Assembly (NCBI GenBank): GCA_937141935.1
Contig: CAKZQS010000037.1
Coordinates: 1 to 35,000 of the forward strand
DNA length: 35,000 nt
DNA from: an uncultured Ectothiorhodospiraceae bacterium
GTDB lineage: Bacteria; Pseudomonadota; Gammaproteobacteria; Nevskiales; Oceanococcaceae
Direction of reading: 5' to 3'
Below, piece after piece: positions 8,006 through 14,481 of this stretch. Below the pieces are notes generated by a model. It saw nothing but the letters and a program-made list of their open reading frames with translations, was not told the DNA's origin and did no database searches. Each line of letters begins with the position of its first letter. The stretch's first letter is position 1. A program made the position numbers and the translations under genes.

Positions 8006-9832
8006 ATGCGCACATTGAGTGTGACGATTGGCGCTGTTGCAGCTCTGGCAGCTGCCGCGACCTTGTGGGTAGAAAACGGGGACTTGCCGGCAACGACCAC
8101 CGGCGCCGACGCGACCGCGACCGCGACCGCCGAGGTGGTCGCCGCGGCACCGCGTGCGCCCTCCGCGCTGCAGCGTTTTATTGTTCAGGGCCCCAGCCAC
8201 GAGCAGGCCCGTGCCTGGGTCGAGGCCGCAGGCGGCGAGATCATCAGCGTGCTGCCCGTGATTCGCGGCGTCGGCGCGCGCCTGTCGGCGCAGCAGGTTG
8301 CGGCGCTGCGCGAGCAACCCGGCCTGCGGCTGCAACGCGACCGCAACCTGCAGCTCAGCGACGATGACGATGACGAGCGCGAAGGCCAGGCCCAGCAGCC
8401 CGCCGTGTCGCCCTTCGCCGCCTGGATCGGCGCCGACCGCGTGCACGCCAGCGGCATCGACGGCAGCGGCGTGACCGTCGCCTTCATCGACACCGGCCTT
8501 TGGCAGCGCGCCGCGCGCCACGCCCGCCTGCGGGCGCAGGTCGATCTGGTCGGCGATGCGACGGTCGAGCAGCCGGGCCGGCAGCCGCAGGACGGCTATG
8601 GCCACGGCACCCACATCATGTCGACGGTGGCCCACCCGGCCTACGAGCGCAATGCGCGCTACACCGGCATTGCGCCCGGCGCCGACCTGGTCAGTGTGCG
8701 CGCCTTCGACGACGCGGGCCTGGGCAGCTACATCGACGTCATCGAAGGCATCGAATGGGTGTTGCGGCAGCGCGAGGCGCTCGACATCCGCGTGTTGAAC
8801 CTCTCCTTTGGCGCGCAACCGCAGTCGCGCTACTGGGACGACCCGCTGAATCAGGCGGTGATGGCCGCCTGGGAGGCGGGCATTGTCGTGGTGGCCTCCG
8901 CCGGCAACGAGGGCCCCGACGCCATGACCATCGGCGTGCCGGGCAATGTGCCCTACGTCATCACCGTGGGTGCGGCCAGTGACAACCACACCTGGCGCGA
9001 TGTCAGCGACGACTTTTTGAGTACCTTCTCCTCCGCCGGCCCCACCACCGAGGCCTTCGTCAAACCGGACCTGCTGGGCCCGGGCGACCGCGTGCTGGGG
9101 CTGATGCCGCCGGCCAGCCACCTGGCGCAGACCTATGGCGCCCAGTCGCAGGTCCGCGGCGCGTATCACGCCCTGTCCGGCACATCGCAGGCGGCGGCGA
9201 TCACCAGCGGCGTGGCCGCGCTGCTGCTGCAGGCCGATCCCGGCCTCGACCCGGATACGGTCAAGTGCCGCCTGATGGCCTCGGCGCAGCTGGCGATGGC
9301 CTCCGAAAGCACCTTGCAGTACTCGCTGTTCCAGCAGGGTGCCGGCCTGGTCAACGCCTGGGAGGCGGTGCACAGCGATGCACGCGACTGCGCCAATGTG
9401 GGCATGGATGTGGCCGCCGACCTTGCCGGCGAGCAGCACTACATGGGCCCGGCCGCGATGAGCGAAGCCGGCGATTTCTACATAGTCGATGCGGAGGGCT
9501 ACCCCATTGAGGCCGATGGCTACGTGTGGGGCGGCCGCTACACGCAAAGCCAGGGTTATATCTGGGGTGGGCGCAACCTCTTCAGCCTGGGTTACACCTG
9601 GGGCGGCCGTTACCTGCAGAGCCAGGGCTACACCTGGGGCGGGCGGGTCAACCCCGACGGCTACACCTGGGGCGGGCGTGTCGACCCGGACGGTTACACC
9701 TGGGGTGGGCGCGTCGAGCCCGATGGTTACACCTGGGGCGGGCGCGTTGAGCCCGACGGCTACACATGGGGCGGGCGCAACACGGCCGTGCTAGGTGTGA
9801 ACCGCTATGTTGCCCCCGAAGAGGCGCGTTAG
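8006..9832 (+). CDS. exported S8 subtilisin-like serine protease with C-terminal WGG repeats
   Basis: A 608-residue secreted protease. Order: signal peptide (1-20); Ala/Thr-rich linker; I9-like propeptide (about 55-117, with FIVQGPSHEQARAWVEAAGG); acidic DDDDDE; S8 catalytic domain (about 135-470). The catalytic triad is D162 in AFIDTG, H200 in GHGTH and S394 in GTSQAAA, with oxyanion Asn301 in SAGNEG. After residue 500 come eight repeats of GY[VIT]WGGR (505-591), the first three spaced by 12 residues and the rest by 11. The ATG at 8006 is chosen for GGAGA five nt upstream; a TTG 12 nt earlier is in frame. It is divergent from the propeller sensor, with a 211-bp gap, and is followed by a clear terminator. 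The protease family is certain; the repeats' role is not known to me. Confidence 0.92.
   Translation: MRTLSVTIGAVAALAAAATLWVENGDLPATTTGADATATATAEVVAAAPRAPSALQRFIVQGPSHEQARAWVEAAGGEIISVLPVIRGVGARLSAQQVAALREQPGLRLQRDRNLQLSDDDDDEREGQAQQPAVSPFAAWIGADRVHASGIDGSGVTVAFIDTGLWQRAARHARLRAQVDLVGDATVEQPGRQPQDGYGHGTHIMSTVAHPAYERNARYTGIAPGADLVSVRAFDDAGLGSYIDVIEGIEWVLRQREALDIRVLNLSFGAQPQSRYWDDPLNQAVMAAWEAGIVVVASAGNEGPDAMTIGVPGNVPYVITVGAASDNHTWRDVSDDFLSTFSSAGPTTEAFVKPDLLGPGDRVLGLMPPASHLAQTYGAQSQVRGAYHALSGTSQAAAITSGVAALLLQADPGLDPDTVKCRLMASAQLAMASESTLQYSLFQQGAGLVNAWEAVHSDARDCANVGMDVAADLAGEQHYMGPAAMSEAGDFYIVDAEGYPIEADGYVWGGRYTQSQGYIWGGRNLFSLGYTWGGRYLQSQGYTWGGRVNPDGYTWGGRVDPDGYTWGGRVEPDGYTWGGRVEPDGYTWGGRNTAVLGVNRYVAPEEAR
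9518..9778 (+). repeat. tandem GYxWGGR-coding repeats
   Basis: Eight in-frame units inside the subtilase gene. The last five WGGR cores sit exactly 33 bp apart (GYTWGGRVxPD pattern), the earlier ones 36 bp apart. The DNA of the 33-bp units is nearly identical apart from third positions and one variable codon (Asn, Asp, Glu, Glu), which points to recent duplication by slippage or unequal crossing over. Confidence 0.92.
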
Positions 9833-9855
9833 CGCCGACCAATTCGGATACTCAA

Positions 9856-9889
9856 GCACAGCCCGGCCCCGCCGGGCTGTGTGCGTTTT
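9856..9889 (+). terminator. rho-independent terminator of the subtilase gene
   Basis: A 12-bp GC-rich stem (9856-9867 with 9871-9882, 3-nt loop, last pair G-T) followed by TTTT, 23 bp after the subtilase stop codon. Confidence 0.8.
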
Positions 9890-9931
9890 GGGCCCCCGAT
9901 ACCCACGCCCGCGAGAGCAGCCCGGCCCGAC

Positions 9932-10579
9932 CTAGGCCGGCGAGGCGCGCCCGGGGTCGGCGGCCGGCGTGGGCTGCGCAATAAAGCCAAAGGGCTGTTC
10001 CAGGCTGCCGCGCACCCATTCCAAGCGCAGGGCGGCATCGCCCCAGGGCAGCGTGACCGGGTGGGCTTCCGGTGCCTGCCAGGCCGCGGCCAGCGTGTCT
10101 TCGCTCAGGGGCCGCCCACCGGCTTCCTGCAGCAGCTCCAATAGCAGCGCCTGATCCTGCTCGTGCAGCAGGGCCAGCGCCGGTCGCTCCTCGTTCGCGT
10201 CGGGCGCCAGCGGCGCATCGTCGGCGCAAATCGCACCCGCGAAATACAGCGCTTCATCATCGCCGCGCAGCAACCGTCGTGGCTGCAGCCGCGCGCCGGT
10301 TTGCACGCGCAGCCAGGGCGTGCCCTGCGCCGGGATTTCCAGCCGCGCGACATAGGGCGCCACCTCCAGGGCCACATGCACCGCCTGCGGTCCGTTCTGA
10401 AAGATGTAGCTGCCGCTGGGGTGGCGCAAGTAATTGCGCGCGATGAATTCGCGCAACGCGGGGTTGCTGATGCCCTCGCCGCGCAGCCGCCAGTGGCCGC
10501 GCCGGTCCAGGGCCAGCCAGCCGTAGATGTCCGGCACATTCGGCCACTGCTGCAGCGCGCGGCGTACCCGTTCGTCCAT
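9932..10579 (-). CDS. conserved protein of unknown function (DUF294x-like family)
   Basis: 215 residues, cytoplasmic, no signal peptide. The N-terminus MDERVRRALQQWPNVPDIYG followed by GWLALDRRGHWR, then FIARNYLRHPSGSYIFQNGPQ and VHVALEVAPYV, matches from memory a proteobacterial family of unknown function best known from pseudomonads (DUF2946 or DUF2944; I am not sure of the number). The ATG at 10579 is chosen because similarity starts exactly there. The C-terminal part is more variable and ends in a Pro/Ala-rich tail. It runs tail-to-tail with the subtilase and head-to-head, 42 bp apart, with a small exported protein. No function is proposed. Confidence 0.78.
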   Translation of the reverse strand: MDERVRRALQQWPNVPDIYGWLALDRRGHWRLRGEGISNPALREFIARNYLRHPSGSYIFQNGPQAVHVALEVAPYVARLEIPAQGTPWLRVQTGARLQPRRLLRGDDEALYFAGAICADDAPLAPDANEERPALALLHEQDQALLLELLQEAGGRPLSEDTLAAAWQAPEAHPVTLPWGDAALRLEWVRGSLEQPFGFIAQPTPAADPGRASPA

Positions 10580-10610
10580 GCAAGCGCTCTTCGAGGCGGG
10601 CGGTCTTGGC

Positions 10611-10616
10611 ATTATC
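10611..10616 (-). promoter_or_regulatory. possible -10 element for the DUF protein gene
   Basis: GATAAT on the minus strand, about 31 bp before the ATG at 10579. No convincing -35 hexamer. Its upstream part would overlap the start of the divergent small gene. Confidence 0.3.
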
Positions 10617-10621
10617 GGCCG

Positions 10622-10885
10622 ATGCGCCGCCTGCCGCTCGCCACCCTGCTCCTGCTGTGCCTGCTGGCCGTGCTGGGCCTGCGCGGCAGCCACCCGGGTC
10701 ATGGCACGGCCAGCGGTGACGTGGTGGAGCGGCCCCCGATCGTCTGCGTCAGTGGCCGCCAGTACACCCGCTGCCCCAGCGATTGCGAAGCCGGCCCGCG
10801 CGGCGAGGCGCATTGCCGCTGCCAGGACTTCTACCTGCGCCGCAACGGGCAGGCGCTGCAATACAGCCACCAGCTCTGCCGCTGA
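10622..10885 (+). CDS. small exported cysteine-containing protein
   Basis: 87 residues. A clean signal peptide (MRRLPLATLLLLCLLAVLG) leads to a short mature part with six cysteines after residue 40 (VCVSG, YTRCPSDC, HCRCQDF, QLCR). This suggests a disulfide-stabilised periplasmic or secreted peptide. The start is the ATG at 10622, giving the hydrophobic leader; ribosome binding is weak. It ends 83 bp before trhO and begins 42 bp from the divergent DUF gene, so it could share a regulatory region with the latter. I recognise no family. It could be spurious given the GC content, but leader plus paired cysteines argue for a real gene. Confidence 0.55.
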   Translation: MRRLPLATLLLLCLLAVLGLRGSHPGHGTASGDVVERPPIVCVSGRQYTRCPSDCEAGPRGEAHCRCQDFYLRRNGQALQYSHQLCR

Positions 10886-10931
10886 GCGGCGCCCGCACCG
10901 GCGCCGCCGCCGGCCGCTGGGCGCGCGCCGG

Positions 10932-10937
10932 TAGAAT
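10932..10937 (+). promoter_or_regulatory. possible -10 element of the trhO operon
   Basis: TAGAAT followed by a GC-rich stretch, 31 bp before the trhO ATG. I find no good -35 hexamer at 16-18 bp. Confidence 0.3.
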
Positions 10938-10968
10938 GCGGCCCCGCCCCGCCCCTCCGCCTGCCTGC

Positions 10969-11886
10969 ATGCCCGCCTACCGCATCCTCGCCCTGTACCA
11001 GTTCGTCGCCCTGCCCGACCATGCGGCGCTGTGCGAGCGCCTGCGGGGTCTGTGCGAGCAGGCCGGCCTGTGCGGCACGCTGCTGCTCGCGGCCGAGGGC
11101 ATCAACGGCACCGTGGCCGGCAGCGAGTCCGGCACGCAGGCGCTGCTGGACGCGCTGGCCGCCGACGGCCGCTTCACGGCGCTGAACCTGAAGCAGAGCT
11201 GGGCCGACAGCGCACCCTTTCACCGGCTCAAGGTCCGCAGCAAGGCCGAGATCGTCACGATGGGCCGGCCCGAGGTGGACCCCGCGGCCCTCAACGGCAC
11301 GCGGCTGAACGCCGAGCAGTGGAATGCGCTGCTCGACGAGCCGGACGTCGTGCTGATCGACACCCGCAACGACTACGAGGTGGCCGTGGGCCGCTTCCCC
11401 GGGGCCCTGGACCCGGGCACCCGCCGCTTTCGCGACTTCCCCGACTTCGTCGCCCGCGAACTCGACCCGCAGACGCAGCCGCGCATCGCGATGTACTGCA
11501 CCGGCGGCATCCGCTGCGAAAAAGCCAGCCACTACCTGCTGCGCCAAGGCTTTGAAGAGGTCTACCACCTCGACGGCGGCATCCTGCAATACCTGGAGGA
11601 TGTGCCGGCCGCGCAGAACCGCTGGCAGGGCGAGTGCTTTGTCTTCGACGGCCGCGTCAGCGTCGATGCACAGCTGCGCCCGGGGGTCTACAGCCAGTGT
11701 CATTCCTGCCGCCACCCGCTCGGCCCGCAGGACCGCGAGCACCCCGACTACAGCGCCGGCGAGTGCTGTGCCCATTGCGTCGACCGGGCCACGCCCGAGC
11801 GCCGCGCGAGGCTGGCCGAGCGCGAGCGCCAGGTGCGTCTGGCCGCCGAGCGCGGCGAGGCGCACATCGGCCGCAAGGACCGCTGA
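10969..11886 (+). CDS. trhO: tRNA uridine-34 hydroxylase (rhodanese-related)
   Basis: 305 residues, close to the usual length of TrhO (formerly YceA), which hydroxylates U34 of several tRNAs on the way to 5-methoxyuridine or cmo5U. An N-terminal domain with LLLAAEGINGTVAGS (38-52) is followed by FHRLKVRSKAEIVTMG (84-99) and a rhodanese domain (about 125-215). The conserved Cys177 lies in YCTGGIRCEKAS, with Cys183 also kept. The C-terminus has CHSCRHP and CCAHC, a probable zinc-binding knuckle typical of the family. First gene of a three-gene run; the GST gene starts 6 bp after its stop. Family assignment is very safe. Confidence 0.93.
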   Translation: MPAYRILALYQFVALPDHAALCERLRGLCEQAGLCGTLLLAAEGINGTVAGSESGTQALLDALAADGRFTALNLKQSWADSAPFHRLKVRSKAEIVTMGRPEVDPAALNGTRLNAEQWNALLDEPDVVLIDTRNDYEVAVGRFPGALDPGTRRFRDFPDFVARELDPQTQPRIAMYCTGGIRCEKASHYLLRQGFEEVYHLDGGILQYLEDVPAAQNRWQGECFVFDGRVSVDAQLRPGVYSQCHSCRHPLGPQDREHPDYSAGECCAHCVDRATPERRARLAERERQVRLAAERGEAHIGRKDR

Positions 11887-11892
11887 GCCCCC

Positions 11893-12567
11893 ATGGCGGC
11901 CGCCCCGATTCTGTACAGCTTTCGCCGCTGCCCCTACGCGATGCGGGCCCGGCTGGCGCTGGCCGTGGCCGGCCTGCGCGTCGAGCTGCGCGAGGTACGG
12001 CTGCGGGACAAGCCCGCCGCCCTGCTCGCGGCCTCGCCCAAGGGCACGGTGCCGGTGCTGCACTGCCCCGACGGCAGGGTGCTCGAGGAGAGCATCGACA
12101 TCATGCACTGGGCGCTGGACCAGGCCGATCCGCTGCAGTGGCGCAGGGCGGACCGCGCGGCCGACACCGCGGCGCTGATCGCCGCCTGTGACCAGGGCTT
12201 CAAGCCCTGGCTGGACCGCTACAAGTATTTTGACCGCCACCCCGACCAACCGCGCGCGGCCTACGCGGCGGCCTGCGCCGAATACCTGGGCGACTGGGAC
12301 GCGCGCATCGCGGCCCAGGGCGGGGGTCTGCTGGGCGCCCGGCCGACACTGGCCGACCACGCGCTGCTGCCCTTCGTGCGCCAGTATGCGCGCAGCGATG
12401 CGGCCGCCTTCGCCGCCCTGCCCTACCCCGCGCTGCAAGCCTGGCTGGCCGCCTATGAGCGCAGCCCGCTGGCCGCGCGCATCATGCCCAAGTGGCCGGT
12501 CTGGGCGGGCGACGCCCCCGGCCCCCTGATCGACTGGAGCGAAGCCGATGCCCAACCCCCGCGCTAG
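11893..12567 (+). CDS. glutathione S-transferase
   Basis: 224 residues: thioredoxin-like N-terminal domain (about 5-78) with SFRRCPYAMRARLAL, in which Cys13 takes the place of the catalytic Tyr/Ser, followed by TVPVL and the glutathione-binding ES of LEESIDIM. The C-terminal domain is helical (about 90-210). A Cys in this position is typical of glutaredoxin-2-like and omega/beta-type enzymes that reduce or deglutathionylate rather than conjugate. It lies 6 bp after trhO and overlaps the aminotransferase start by 20 bp, so translation is probably coupled. Substrate unknown. Confidence 0.85.
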   Translation: MAAAPILYSFRRCPYAMRARLALAVAGLRVELREVRLRDKPAALLAASPKGTVPVLHCPDGRVLEESIDIMHWALDQADPLQWRRADRAADTAALIAACDQGFKPWLDRYKYFDRHPDQPRAAYAAACAEYLGDWDARIAAQGGGLLGARPTLADHALLPFVRQYARSDAAAFAALPYPALQAWLAAYERSPLAARIMPKWPVWAGDAPGPLIDWSEADAQPPR

Positions 12568-13705
12568 CGCCCTGCGCCAATCCCCGATCCGCGCGATGAC
12601 CCAGCGCTGCCGCGAACTGGGCGGCGTGAACATGGGCCAGGGCATCTGCGACACCCCGCCGCCGCGCCTGCTGCTGGATGCCGTGCCCACGGCGCTGGCG
12701 GCCGGCCACAACACCTACAGCCGCTATGACGGCGTGGCCCCGCTGCGCGAGGCGCTGACCGACAAGCTGGCCGCCTACAACGGGCTGCACTACGACCCCG
12801 AGACCGAGGTGCTGGTCACGCTGGGCAGCACCGGCGCCTTTGCCGCGGTGCTCGGCGCCCACTTCGAGGCCGGGGATGCGCTGCTGCTGCTCGAGCCCTA
12901 CTACGGCTACCACCGCAACCTGGCCGAGCTGGCCGGGCTGGAACTGCGCTGCGTGGCCATTGAGGGCGCCGACGGTGCGCTGGACCTAGCCGCGCTGGAG
13001 GCGGCGGCGGCCGGTGCGCGCGGCATTGTGGTCAACAGCCCCAACAACCCCAGCGGCCGCATCCTGAGCCCGGCCGAGCTCGACGCCATCGCCGCCGTCT
13101 GCGCGCGCCACGACCTGCTGTGCATCGCCGACGAGATCTACGAGTATTTCCTCTACGACGGGCGCGCACACCACAGCATGGCCACGCGGCCGGGCATGCG
13201 CGAGCGCACCTTCACGCTGGGCGGTTACTCCAAGACCTACAGCATCACCGGCTGGCGCATCGGCTATTGCGCGGCGCCCGCGGCGCTGGCGGCGCCCGTC
13301 GGCCTAGTGGCGGACCTGTACACGGCCTGCGCACCCACCCCCCTGCAACATGCGGTGGCCGCGGCCATTCGCGACCTGCCGCCGGACTACTACGAGGAGC
13401 TGGCCCGCAGCCATCAGGCCCAGCGCGACCAGTTCTGTGCGGCGCTCAAGCAGGCCGGTCTGCCACCGCGAGTGCCGCAGGGCGCCTATTACGTGCTGGC
13501 GGATGTCGCCGCCCTGGGCTGCACCACGGCGGCCGCGGCGGCACAGACGCTGCTGGAGCAGGCCGGCATCGCCGCCATCCCCGGCAGCGCCTTCTATACC
13601 CAGGGCCGCGGCGAGCACCTGCTGCGCTTTTGCTTTGGCAAGACCCAGGCCGACCTGGACCGCGCCTGCGAGCGGCTGGCGCAATGGGCCCGCGCCGGCA
13701 GTTAG
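12548..13705 (+). CDS. class I/II PLP-dependent aminotransferase
   Basis: 385 residues, fold-type I aminotransferase, cytoplasmic. Motifs in order: NMGQGICDTPPP (28-39, substrate-binding strand), TLGSTGAFAA (91-100, phosphate-binding turn), NSPNNPSG (163-170), IADEIYEY (193-200; Asp195 and Tyr198 hold the pyridine ring), GGYSKTYSITGWRIGY (225-240) with the Schiff-base Lys229, and a C-terminal RFCFGK that carries the carboxylate-binding Arg. The subfamily resembles the aspartate/methionine/kynurenine aminotransferases; which amino acid it uses is not clear. It overlaps the GST gene by 20 bp. Its stop faces the MscS gene. Confidence 0.9.
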   Translation: MPNPRASALRQSPIRAMTQRCRELGGVNMGQGICDTPPPRLLLDAVPTALAAGHNTYSRYDGVAPLREALTDKLAAYNGLHYDPETEVLVTLGSTGAFAAVLGAHFEAGDALLLLEPYYGYHRNLAELAGLELRCVAIEGADGALDLAALEAAAAGARGIVVNSPNNPSGRILSPAELDAIAAVCARHDLLCIADEIYEYFLYDGRAHHSMATRPGMRERTFTLGGYSKTYSITGWRIGYCAAPAALAAPVGLVADLYTACAPTPLQHAVAAAIRDLPPDYYEELARSHQAQRDQFCAALKQAGLPPRVPQGAYYVLADVAALGCTTAAAAAQTLLEQAGIAAIPGSAFYTQGRGEHLLRFCFGKTQADLDRACERLAQWARAGS

Positions 13706-13802
13706 CGCCGCGGGTCGGCGCCGGCGACTGAGGTCAGCTGCGGGGCCGGCGACGGGATCGGCCCAATGACGTCGGCTGCTGGGGCCCGCGCCGCGCGGTC
13801 GC

Positions 13803-14351
13803 TCAGCCCCGCCCCGAGCGCCGGGCGAAACGGCGCGCGGCGGGCACCGCCGGCGTGGGCCGTGGCTCCTGGATCACCGCCTTTTGCAGGATCAGGCTGT
13901 TGGGGTAGCTGACCACGTCGCCACACGGGCGGCGGATCTGCACGTGGAAGGCGCCAATGGCTTCGATGGTGCCGCGGATGTCCTCGTCCTTGTCCACCAC
14001 CTTGACCACATCGCCGATGCGGTAGGGAAAACCGAAGAAGATGATCAGGCTGGCGCTGAGATTGCTCAGGATCGACCACTGCGCGAACAGCGCCACGCCC
14101 AGCACCGCGACCATCGAGGTCAAAAAAATCGTGATCTGCCCGTAGCGCACGTTCAGCGTCAACAGGGCGGCCACGACGACCAGGGCCAGCAAGGCGAGTT
14201 GCAGGCTCTGGGTGACATAGAGGATGCGGGCCTCGGCGATGCCGTGCTCGCGGCCCCAGCGGCCCACGAAACGGCGCACCGCGCTGCGGCCAAGCAGGTA
14301 CACGACGAGCAGCGCCGCCAGCAGCAGCGCCTGGATCCATCCGGGGTTCAT
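13803..14351 (-). CDS. small MscS-type mechanosensitive channel protein
   Basis: 182 residues, inner membrane. Two predicted helices (about 4-22 and 44-65) precede the pore helix and beta domain: FAQWSILSNLSASLIIFFGFPYRIGD, then GTIEAIGAFHVQIRR and VSYPNSLIL, the classic MscS beta-domain sequence. It is much shorter than E. coli MscS (286) and ends soon after the beta domain, so the large C-terminal cytoplasmic cage is missing. Such short forms occur in proteobacteria and may act in ion balance rather than emergency release; that is an inference. The start at 14351 gives the first membrane helix; further upstream translation is Arg-rich without hydrophobicity. Divergent from the GDPD gene, with a 130-bp gap. 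Confidence 0.82.
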   Translation of the reverse strand: MNPGWIQALLLAALLVVYLLGRSAVRRFVGRWGREHGIAEARILYVTQSLQLALLALVVVAALLTLNVRYGQITIFLTSMVAVLGVALFAQWSILSNLSASLIIFFGFPYRIGDVVKVVDKDEDIRGTIEAIGAFHVQIRRPCGDVVSYPNSLILQKAVIQEPRPTPAVPAARRFARRSGRG

Positions 14352-14416
14352 GGCCCTATTTTCCGTGGCACGCGGCCGCCAGGGCAAGCGCGGGCGCTGC
14401 CGCACCACGCCGCGTA

Positions 14417-14450
14417 CTGCCACTGTGCTGTCATGCAGGCCGCGCACACT
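14417..14450 (+). promoter_or_regulatory. putative Pho box and -10 upstream of the GDPD gene
   Basis: CTGCCAC-TGTG-CTGTCAT at 14417-14434: two 7-mers spaced by 4 bp, the layout of a PhoB site (second half 7/7 to CTGTCAT, first half 5/7). Ten bp further is CACACT (14445-14450), a weak -10. The 10-bp gap equals that of E. coli phoA. Transcription would begin near 14457, which favours the ATG at 14482 over the one at 14461. Confidence 0.45.
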
Positions 14451-14481
14451 GGCCGGCTGGATGAACCGCCCCACTGCTGCC

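Noticed and set aside
7439-9547. 702-codon open frame opposite the subtilase and the sensor start
   Set aside because: Overlaps two well-supported genes; composition is that of antisense to GC-rich coding DNA.
9518-9778. Regular repeats considered as a CRISPR array
   Set aside because: Units are in frame, contiguous and encode GYxWGGR; there are no spacers and no cas genes.
10831-12714. Long minus-strand frame opposite trhO, GST and aminotransferase
   Set aside because: All three plus-strand genes have family motifs; the antisense translation has none.
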